From Amyelois transitella (taxonomy: Eukaryota; Arthropoda; Insecta; Lepidoptera; Pyralidae), in the NCBI RefSeq assembly GCF_032362555.1, contig NC_083509.1, positions 3,619,001 through 3,683,000 on the forward strand: 64,000 nucleotides of DNA, read 5' to 3'. Below the pieces are notes generated by a model that was given only the letters and a program-made list of their open reading frames with translations, had not been told where the DNA came from and did not search any database. The stretch's first letter is position 1. Each line of letters begins with the position of its first letter. The position numbers and the translations under genes were made by a program. Positions 22,028 through 30,638 of the stretch are shown piece after piece.

Positions 22028-22102
22028 TCACAAATAACTTAGTCGCAACTTACCACTGCTGGCTGATGCCTTCCTGCGGTGCTCCTCAAAGACCAGCGCC
22101 AA
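22028..22102 (-). CDS. Possible minus-strand terminal exon, unidentified
   Basis: A pyrimidine-rich acceptor ending ATTTTAG lies just before 22102. The GC-richer segment that follows translates as LALVFEEHRRKASASSG and runs to a TGA at 22028. A good donor-like GTAAGT occurs within it at 22053, so an internal exon 22054-22102 is also possible. No upstream partner exon was found on the minus strand before the transposon. It could be an alternative 3' exon of the ZFC3H1-like gene, part of an unknown gene, or a chance match. Confidence 0.33.
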   Translation of the reverse strand: MALVFEEHRRKASASSGKLRLSYL

Positions 22103-22414
22103 CTAAAATTGCACATTAATATTAAAAATCTTATAAGCAACATAGCAGTTAACACAAGTACCCTCAAAACCAAAACTGTTCAGTCTTCATAACTACTTTC
22201 GAACAAATACAAATAATCCTTGTGAAAAAACGAATCTTTTTAAATAAAAATAAATTAACTTCAAAGAAAAAATATACATAACATCGTTGTATGTGTCGTG
22301 TCATCTATGTTATCCTTTTTATTCAATTTAAATAGGCTGTGTGGAAAGTTATTTATATGAAAAAAGTCTCATGGAGATAAGAAATTGAGTACGAAGTGAA
22401 ATCTAGCACAAATA

Positions 22415-22505
22415 TAGTAGAACCGCCTAAATGAGTCCTCGCCCGCGGAGTACAGGGGCGCGGGGGTATGACGACGAAGGGGACCGAGAGAGGTGCGGGC
22501 GGCGG
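22415..22505 (+). repeat. Left terminal inverted repeat of the transposon
   Basis: Begins TAGTAGAACCGCCTAAATGA and is strongly GC-rich from position 25 on. It matches the reverse complement of the right end at 89 of 91 positions, the mismatches lying near positions 70 and 73. Confidence 0.93.
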
Positions 22506-22611
22506 GCGCATTCTTGTAAAAACTCAGTTCGCTCGCTACGCGGTTAGCGATCACACGTGTTGACAGTTGCGGACGCCTTGTGAAAATTATACATGAGATT
22601 ACATTCTCAAG

Positions 22612-23985
22612 ATGAGTCGAAATATTTTCGGACATAGAATTAATAGTCAGTGCAAACAAATGGCGTTTAACGTATATGAATATTTTAGAAAAAAGAAACT
22701 CGACCCAAATTCTGATGAATATAAACAAGATATACCTTTAAATAAAACTGTAGCAGAAGTTACTGGACTATCAGAAAAGACTGTATCTAGAATTGTACAA
22801 CAAGGGAAAGCATTAAATGACAACGAGAGATTTAAATCACCGAGAAAACCAAAACAGGTTCGTAGAAAAAGAGTGGAAATAGACGATTTCACAAAAGGAG
22901 TGGTAAGAAGAAAAGTCACTCAGTTTTACACAATTTTCAAAAAAATACCTACTCTGAAAACTTTGAACGCTGTACTTAGAGAAGAGAATATATTACACTG
23001 CGGCAGGGAATATTTAAGGCTATTATTACATGATCTAGGTTTTAAATTTAAGAAATGCGGATCTAAAAGGAAACTCCTTATCGAACAGCCAAATATCACA
23101 TCGTGGAGGTGGAAATACCTAAATACTATTAAAAAATATCGTAGAGAAGGAAGACATATTTTATACCTTGACGAAACTTATGTAAACGCGTCTCATAACG
23201 TTTCAAAATGTTGGCAATCAAAGGATGAACTTGGCGTTCTATCTCATATTGGTAAAGGGGACCGTTTGATCATCGTACATTGTGGAGGTCAAATTGGATT
23301 TGTAGACGGAGCCCTTGTGATATTCAAATCCAAATGTAAAACAGGTGATTATCACGATTCTATGAATTTCGCAAATTTCAGTAAATGGATAAATGAAAAG
23401 CTCATGCCTAATATACCGCAAAATTCTGTCATAGTAATGGACAACGCAGCTTATCATTCGGTTCGAGAAGAGAAAAAGCCAACTATGGCTTCTACCAAGC
23501 CAACTATGCAAGAATGGCTACGACGACATAACGTGCCTTTTGATGAAAAACTTAGAAAGGATGACTTATATAAATTAATTAAAAGTAATTTCACAGAAGA
23601 TATTTACAAAATTGACGAGGTATTGAAAAGAAACGGACACGAAGTATTGCGTTTGCCTCCATATCACCCAGACCTGAACCCAATTGAGTTGGTCTGGGGT
23701 GATATCAAAGGACAATTAGCACAAAAAAGTATCGACTCTAATTTGGACCAGAAAAAAGAAATATTAGAGAGATTATTTGCTGAATATCCCAAAGAGAAAT
23801 GGGAGAATTGTGTTAAACACGTGATTAAAATCGAAGACGAATATTGCAAACATGATGGAGTCCTAGATGAAGTTGTTGATTTTATTATTAATGTGCAAGA
23901 CGATTCTGATGATTCTGATGATGGCTGTTGTGAAAGTGAAGAATCAAGTTCCAGTGATAGTGATATTATGGACATAAGTGATTGA
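22612..23985 (+). CDS. DDE transposase, Tc1/mariner (IS630-like) superfamily
   Basis: 457 aa, no intron. The N-terminal part (about 1-150) has two helix-turn-helix-like blocks, the first around TVAEVTGLSEKTVSRIV and the second around PTLKTLNAVLREE, expected to bind the TIRs. The catalytic core has D187 (YLDET), D277 (VMDNAAYH) and E359 within LPPYHPDLNPIELVWGDIKG, the Tc1-type third motif. There are 81 residues between D277 and E359, far more than the 34-41 of ordinary Tc1/mariner families. This is close to the spacing reported for the DD82E (Sailor) group, to which it may belong. The insertion contains a short internal repeat (KKPTM and TKPTM). The C-terminus is acidic and serine-rich. All three catalytic residues are present, so the enzyme looks functional. 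It excises and inserts DNA at TA sites in the nucleus. Confidence 0.93.
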   Translation: MSRNIFGHRINSQCKQMAFNVYEYFRKKKLDPNSDEYKQDIPLNKTVAEVTGLSEKTVSRIVQQGKALNDNERFKSPRKPKQVRRKRVEIDDFTKGVVRRKVTQFYTIFKKIPTLKTLNAVLREENILHCGREYLRLLLHDLGFKFKKCGSKRKLLIEQPNITSWRWKYLNTIKKYRREGRHILYLDETYVNASHNVSKCWQSKDELGVLSHIGKGDRLIIVHCGGQIGFVDGALVIFKSKCKTGDYHDSMNFANFSKWINEKLMPNIPQNSVIVMDNAAYHSVREEKKPTMASTKPTMQEWLRRHNVPFDEKLRKDDLYKLIKSNFTEDIYKIDEVLKRNGHEVLRLPPYHPDLNPIELVWGDIKGQLAQKSIDSNLDQKKEILERLFAEYPKEKWENCVKHVIKIEDEYCKHDGVLDEVVDFIINVQDDSDDSDDGCCESEESSSSDSDIMDISD

Positions 23986-24011
23986 TTTATAATTTTGATA
24001 AATTTTGCATA

Positions 24012-24017
24012 AATAAA
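24012..24017 (+). terminator. Poly(A) signal of the transposase gene
   Basis: AATAAA lies 27 nt after the transposase stop codon. Confidence 0.5.
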
Positions 24018-24369
24018 TATTACATACATAACTTTATTACCTTTTTTTACCTACATATCATACCTATATATCATAAAATCACATTTTTATCGAATTGTTT
24101 TGTATGAAAAATAAAAATTTGAAAATAACAATAATCGAAAAATGCTTATGCTATTTAATTCATGTACGTGGTCTCGTTGATACCATGGAGTTATGGGATA
24201 ACAAAAGGAACACGTTGTATAGTTTACAGTTGTTTCATTCAAATTTTGTATAGCCATTATTATTTTTTTAATAAAAATCTTCACCTGTTTGCCGCTAACC
24301 ACTATGACGTCACATATCTCAAGAAATGTCCAGTAACATTTCGCCCCTTGTATTACACGCTACGCTCGA

Positions 24370-24460
24370 CCGCCGCCCGCACCTCTTTCGTTCCCCTTCG
24401 TCGTCATACCCCCGCGCCCCTGTACTCCGCGGGCGAGGACTCATTTAGGCGGTTCTACTA
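24370..24460 (-). repeat. Right terminal inverted repeat of the transposon
   Basis: Ends GGCGGTTCTACTA, followed by the TA duplication. It is the near-perfect inverse of the left end. Confidence 0.93.
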
Positions 24461-24462
24461 TA

Positions 24463-24825
24463 ATAGGCGAGCATTGATGTTGCATTTAAATAAAGAAAAA
24501 AACATGTGTAACAGAAATAACAAAAGTTTCGCAATTTAAATAATTCATCGCCCTTGTTTTCAACAAATGTAACTCTCTTTCTTTACATAGAAAAACTATC
24601 TACAGGGAATAAATGTTACGCTGAGAGATAAACATGCAAAAAATATAAACGATCCGTATAATAATGGTACCAAATAAAAAGATGTATGATATACATTACA
24701 TAATGCTGTGATTCCATCCGCAGTTCATAAGGGGAAAGTGGGGGGATTGTAAAATTTAGGAGTTATAGTCTGTTTTTTTGTATGTGTTGTGTATGTGTAT
24801 GATTGGGTAAGTATGCCTGTGTGTG
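24463..24825. other. Short intergenic or 3' flank of the ZFC3H1-like gene
   Basis: No coding exon is seen. No canonical AATAAA is present on the minus strand between the ZFC3H1-like stop and the transposon end, so its transcript may use a variant signal or run into the transposon. Confidence 0.45.
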
Positions 24826-27800
24826 TCATTGCAGAGAAGGAATTTTTGGATGGAGGTATTTGCAGTCAGGATCCTGGCAGTGCCCTCCGACCTCGTACGG
24901 GCAGAGGAATGCGTTGGGATCCGCTTCCCAGCTGAAAACATATTAATTGAATATATTTTAACTGATTCACTGGCGACTGTGGACAGACCATAATGCATAC
25001 TTACATCGCACAGCTGAACGATGTGCGTACGCATTCCCATCCACGTGTCATGGAAAGTGACGTAATGGATAATGAAAACATGCACATTTCCTTGTTTTTC
25101 TATGAATACACCTAATGAAAAGCATCAACTTTATTAATATAACCCGAACCAGAACATTTTCACAACAAGCTGTTACCACACCAGTAACTGATGTAAGTGG
25201 GAAAAGCCAACTAAATGATCTTACTTGGCTGCATCTAAGGCTTGAAGGGGAGATGTATAATCATCAACTTCATTGGTTTTTAGTATATTACTTCGGTTTG
25301 TCAATTCATGGCTGTTAAGACTCGTGCCAACTTCTTTATCCAAATCTGGCTGACCAGGATCTGCTCTTTCAGCATCAGCAGTCAAAATAGCTTCTCTTCT
25401 GTCAGTTTCTTTTTTTATTAAGTCTTTTTCTGTATTTTCCTCCTTTGCTTGGTCTATCTTTGGTACTGTGACAATCTTGTTGTTACTTATTATATCTATC
25501 TTTACTGACAGACTTGGGTTAGAAGTTTCTGTGGCTTCATTTAAATCATTGACCACACTAACTTTCATTGATTTTAGAATTTGTGGATTTTTATATTCAT
25601 CCTTTCTAGGATTATTCTCTTTTTGTAACCTAATCGTAGATATACTTTTGTTGCCGTTACGATTAATGGAGGGTAAAAAGCCGTTACTTTGGGAGTGTGA
25701 ATAATTGGAACTGAAAAATATAATATTCACACCAGGATCAATAAAATCAAAACAGTTATAAAAAACCTCACTCAATATAAGTTAAATGAACAAAAAAAGA
25801 CATTATGTCGTGGATGTGTACCTTTTTAAAAGCATTTGATGTTGCAATCTAATTTTTGATAACCGTATCTGTGCAGTCTTTTGTTGTTTTTTATTTAAAG
25901 CTATAGCAGTTGCTATGTTTTTAAGCTCCGTAGCAACTATTTTGTATTTTTGCGATAATTTTGTTGCCTCTTCTCTGAGCCTTATCATATGTGCGGATTC
26001 TTCTGCTATTTTTTTCCTGAGCAATAAAAAATACAGGACTTACATATACAAAAAGGTCATAACTCAACAGTATTAATAAATAGTCACTATTCAATTGAAA
26101 ATTACCTGGAAACTGCAATTTGTTCATCTGCATTACCATTTGATAATGTTTTGGTATCCACTGTTACATTTCTAGGTTTCAGTGTTTCCTTTACTTGTAC
26201 GGTTTTGACTGAATTTAGGGCTGACTGCCTCGCCTGCTTCATCTTCTCTAATTCAGCCATTTTTTTCACTAAATTCTTATATTCTATTTGTTCAGACTTA
26301 GGCAAGTGCTTCACTGACTAAAAAATAAAAACAAAAATCATATTTGAGTTGTTCAAATAATATTGTTCTTCTTTTATATTGTTTTTACAATATGCTTCGT
26401 TAAGAACAATTTATTTATATTTAATAAAAACAATTACATTATTACCTTAGGTACAAACTTTTCAGATGGATTTAATGATGAGATTTCAGGAATTTCTTGA
26501 TTTTCTACTTTTTTCCGTGTATCTTTCAGAAAAATATCTAGCTGTTGTTCGAAATCGGCTTTCCGCTGCTTCATATGCATTTTCGTTAAATTCTTGGTTG
26601 CTTCGTGTTCACCTTCTGAATCTGACTCTCTCAACTGTATTATCAACTTTTTTGGTTCAGGAATCTTAACATTATGTGTAGTTTTTTCATTGGGGTTTAT
26701 ATTTTTAATGTCTTCTACTACATCAGTAGAAATTTCGTCCACTTCTTCTAAAATACTAGTATTCATTAAAGTTGGCAAATTTTTACTCAATGATGTCAGT
26801 AATTTTGCTCGGAGTAAGTCTTCGTCTTCTTCAAACTCCTCCTCTTTAGATATTTGGACGTCATTCACTAAATTTACTGTAACATCTTCAATTATACCAT
26901 TACCCAATTCCTTTGTTTTCTCATCACCATCTGAACCTATCTCCATATCTACAGATTCTATGTCAGTATTATTTTGTGAATCAATTTTATTTGATAATGC
27001 ATCCTGCTCAAGTATGAAGTCATCTGACAATATAGAAGACTGGGACAGCTTCTTCTTCAATTTTTGTCTTCTTTTAATTTCAAAAGCTTTTTTAAGATAA
27101 GCTGATTTAAGACATATTAATCTAAGCTCTGCAGTGTAACTTTCATCATCTTCTGTCAAAGTAAAATTATTAGTTTTTATTTCATGTTCGTTGGGAACTA
27201 TGTTGACTGGATTTTTTACTTTGGAAGACTTAGTTTCTAATGCATGTTTCCTGAGCAATTCCAAATCTTCATCAGAGTCTTGATTAATTTCCTTAACACA
27301 TTCTCTATCTTTATTACCAGAGTCAACTACATCATGACTTTTTTCATTTTTTTCACCATTTATTTCAATATTGCTATCTTCATAAAAATCAATTAATTCA
27401 TTTTCGCTTGACATTTTAATTAAATCTTCTTGCAAAGCATTATTAGGATTATTTTGGAGATTAGAATTATCATCAGAAATAGGAGATCCATTAAGGGAAT
27501 TGAACACAATAGGCAAATTATCTTTTTCTACTTCTGATTGTTTTTGTTCCTTATTATTTTCATTGAATGGGCCAATAATTTTGGGACCATAAAGCATTTT
27601 TTTCAGTCTAGCACTTAAAGAAGATGTATCATTTTTTGGTTTATGAACTGCTACCGCATTAGCCAATTTCCTTCTTTTATTTCTGTATTCATCATCAGAT
27701 TCCTCACTTGATTCACTAATTACTTTAAGTGGCACTTTATTTTTTCGATGTATTTTTTTCTTTTCTTTACTTTTACTATTGATTTTAATTGGCAAAATTT

Positions 27801-28879
27801 CATTTCTTCTTTTATGTTTATGTATTTTAATATGTTTCTCATTTGTATTTTGGTACATGTGACCATCTTCAAAATCTGATGCAGCAGATATTTCAGAGAG
27901 GTCCTGTGACAATGAATCACACTTTTGCTTTTTACCTAAAATGTGTGTTTGTAGGAGAACAATTACTAAATTTTTTTTTCTTAAATAGCTTACATACATA
28001 AAGCATGCCCTTTTCCCAGAAGGGCAGGCAGAAACTACATATGTCCATGAACCCTACATACATGTTTTGCTTTATCCACACTCATAACTTTTTTCATGCA
28101 AGCTTGTTGGCTACTCTTAACAATTAAATAAATTAATCAATATAGCTAAATGACTATTAATTAGTCCTATCATATTTGTGACTCTCTCCCTTATCTTTGC
28201 ATGTTCCAATTCATATTCTACATGTAAAGATCTTTCCACTTTAAACAGGAAAATATTTCATGCAGCACAAAAGTTCATAATGAGCTTAAGGAATGCTTTT
28301 GGTCGTGTCAGGATGATGCCAGGGCTTGACCCTGGCATCATAAAAAATAGGCTTAATAGAGCATAAAAATATCGGCGAAATTTTTCTAAGTCTCAAAAAA
28401 AGTGTGCACCCTTTCTGACACTCTGACCACAAATTTTTATATTTTTTTCCCATATGTGAATTTAAGTTTTATTATACACAAATCTATTGTATATATAATG
28501 GAATGATGAAATGGTGTACTTCAATTATGTAGAGACAATTTTACTGATTAATAATATAGATAATCATCTTCCAAATTTCAACTTCCAAAAGTGAGAGTCA
28601 CTCATAATAAAGTCATAACCTCAAACCACAACGAGTCACAAGTTGATCTTAAGGACGATGCGCGAAAATGCTTTCATAGTATAGACACTTACATGGTGGA
28701 TTGGAGAAATCCTTTGCTTTCTTTCTCTCAAGGACATTGTTGTATGTTTCCAGAATATACAACCTTTGACGCAATAGCAATTCTTCATCCGAAGATATAT
28801 CGTCAAATTCATCCACTATCTCTCCTTCTTCCATTTCAGAATCAGGGTTCTTGGGTGGTATATTCTCCACGCAAGCCAT
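24826..28879 (-). CDS. ZFC3H1: ZFC3H1-like zinc finger protein (6 exons)
   Basis: Exons on the minus strand are 28879-28693, 27935-26446, 26317-26106, 26016-25822, 25710-25225 and 24931-24826. They join in frame to 891 aa. The N-terminus is acidic with MEEGEIVDE, like the EEGE/DGEI start of ZFC3H1. Exon 2 encodes a long Lys/Asp/Glu/Ser-rich disordered region with family landmarks (SYTAELRLICLKSAYLKKA, EDEDLLRAKLLTSLSK, IIQLRESDSEGE). Exons 3 and 4 encode predicted coiled coil (SEQIEYKNLVKKMAELEK; ESAHMIRLREEATKLSQKYK). Exon 6 encodes a CCCH finger, C867-x7-C875-x4-C880-x3-H884, with the same spacing as vertebrate ZFC3H1, and the stop follows 7 residues later. ZFC3H1 links MTR4 and PABPN1 in the PAXT complex that sends polyadenylated nuclear RNA to the exosome. 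The large C-terminal HAT/TPR half of the vertebrate protein is absent here. The start is the first in-frame ATG of exon 1. Confidence 0.85.
27992..28120 (+). repeat. Interspersed repeat, family B
   Basis: TTTTCCCAGAAGGGCAGGC, CTTTATCCACACTCATAAC and TTCATGCAAGCTTGTTGGCT. In intron 1 of the ZFC3H1-like gene. Confidence 0.65.
28313..28341. repeat. Perfect 12-bp hairpin in ZFC3H1-like intron 1
   Basis: Arms ATGATGCCAGGG and CCCTGGCATCAT flank the 5-nt loop CTTGA. No function is evident. Confidence 0.5.
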
Positions 28880-30638
28880 TTTGTAAAGGTCCTAAAACAG
28901 GAATGTATGTACAATACAGTGAACGACATAGTGACAAGTGCACAAAAATAAAACTACACATACACCAAATAAACTAATTAAAGTAAGATTCAACGCCTCC
29001 AAATTTTCAGAGCCGTCTATCAATGATCAGGTATTTAGCACTTTCTTTTTTTGACCTTTATTTTCTTGTACAAGCACAGTCCATCTATTCCACTTTCAAT
29101 CAGCGACAGCGAATTAACCACAGACACCACAGATAATAAAATGAATTTACGATTTACGTATGACATAAACTGACGAGTGTTGCCAATATTGAGTTTTGAC
29201 GGTATGGTTTTGAGTTTAGATAGCTAACACTAACAGTAAGAAAAGATATATAATCGATAAGTGTGTAGCGGGAGCGATGATTCGGCACGACCACCACTGA
29301 AGGGAAGATCTTTCGCCAGGCTAGGTGTTATGCCTGGGGAACCGCGGCTCCGACGATGTCGGAGGTTATATATGTGCTCTAATCCGTGAAATCTTTGTTT
29401 GCGCGATTTAGATTTTTCATTACTATAGTGTGTGACATTAATGATGTCGCCACAAATGATACGACCATCTCTTTCCCATGGATGTTGTAAAAGACGTCTA
29501 TAATCGAGCAATATTTATAGAATAATGCAAGTTTGCATGAAGACTTTTGCTTGCTACAAGGCTACAACGAAGCATGGCTTGAATTATCGTTAAAAAATTG
29601 GTATCGTTATAACTGTCAAACAGTGTTACCGTTATAAATTAAGTAACGTTATATTGGGTACCGATGATTTTGGCTTCATTTTCATAAAACAGAACAGTTT
29701 TTCATTTTAAATAACGGTTAAGATATTTATAACGCTCCTTGGCAAAGTAATTCATAAAGTTAATTGGTATTGCTATTCTTAACGTGAATAAGAATCGATA
29801 TATAACGTTATTTAATATCGTTATAAGATTATATTACCGATATCACGCCTAAAACGGTTATAACTTTTTGAAAATACCGTTATTTATTGTTACTTTAATT
29901 TAAGTGTTAATTGGGTAACAAAGCCTGCAACGAAGAAAAAAAGTAAAGATTTTTATACCATCAATGTCACAAAATCACATCGATCACTGACTTAAATAAT
30001 CAAAGAGGATATTTTAGCGTTGCCGAACTATCGATAGTTAACCTCGAAAATAGTGCTTTCGATATTGAGTTAAGTTGGGTATCTAGCAATAGTATTGAGG
30101 GTAAAACTGAACTATAGAAGCTAGATAGTGGACTATCGGTCGGCAACACAAATTTTAATCACTACCCACTTACGGAGACCTGCGGTCTGTAGTAATCGAT
30201 AGCGTTGCTATCTATAGTAAAACTATCAGTAGTTGACTTAAAAAATTATCTATCCTATCGATATTAACTTCAACCAATATTATCAATACAATCGCTTGTT
30301 TTGATTTATCAATAGTAGCTACACTAACGATAGTATCGATAGCTAGTTGCAATGGTATCGATACTATCGCCTCTATCGATTCTATTGATACTATCGATAG
30401 TCCTGTCGCTTTAATGCTATTATTTGTCAAATTATTTAATAACTGTATAGGAAAAAGAACTGTTAATTTCTTCTAAATTGGTCCTCTAAACATTGTTACA
30501 AATAACAGAGAATAGAATCACTACATTTATCCCTTTTCTTCTCATTAATTGACTTTTGGATTGGAAAAAATAAATAAGTTTATATATGTTGTTGAAGTAA
30601 TTTAGTTAAATAACTATTTACGCCTACAAGTAATAAAA
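28880..30638. promoter_or_regulatory. Divergent intergenic region between ZFC3H1-like and TBCK
   Basis: The two genes point away from each other across about 1.76 kb. From about 29580 to 29900 there are many AACGTTAT and ATCGTTATA-type words. From 30029 to 30400 there is a cluster of TATCGATA sites, annotated separately. A fragment resembling the family A middle block (CATCTCTTTCCCATGGATG) lies at about 29464-29500. No ORF here is credible. The promoters of both genes must lie in this region. Confidence 0.6.
30029..30399. promoter_or_regulatory. Cluster of TATCGATA (DREF/BEAF-type) sites
   Basis: Perfect TATCGATA palindromes occur at 30029, 30256, 30334, 30356 and 30392, with several near matches (30196 ATCGATA, 30374 TATCGAT). 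In flies TATCGATA is the DRE bound by DREF, and CGATA clusters bind BEAF-32, both typical of housekeeping promoters and boundaries between divergent genes. The position about 240-610 bp before the TBCK start fits that. Binding in this species is inference. Confidence 0.6.

Larger units (their letters stand above)
22415..24460 (+). mobile_element. Complete Tc1/mariner-superfamily transposon, wide-spacing DDE type
   Basis: The element is 2,046 bp, bounded by 91-bp terminal inverted repeats (22415-22505 and 24370-24460) that differ at only two positions. It is flanked by TA on both sides (22413-22414 and 24461-24462), the target duplication typical of Tc1/mariner elements. A single uninterrupted 457-aa transposase ORF lies inside, followed by AATAAA at 24012. 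Intact ORF and nearly identical TIRs indicate a recent and possibly still autonomous insertion between the synaptotagmin and ZFC3H1-like genes. Confidence 0.93.

Noticed and set aside
22369..22919. Minus-strand open frames over the transposon end and transposase start
   Set aside because: They are antisense to the inverted repeat and the transposase ORF and carry no domain.
23239..24302. Further minus-strand frames of 71-121 aa across the transposase
   Set aside because: Shadows of the transposase coding strand.
26594..27100. 168-aa plus-strand open frame
   Set aside because: It is the antisense shadow of exon 2 of the ZFC3H1-like gene, rich in Ser and Phe as expected from the complement of acidic and Lys codons.
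30212..30430. 72-aa minus-strand frame rich in Ile, Val and Ser
   Set aside because: It is read from the repeated TATCGATA words and shows the matching residue periodicity.
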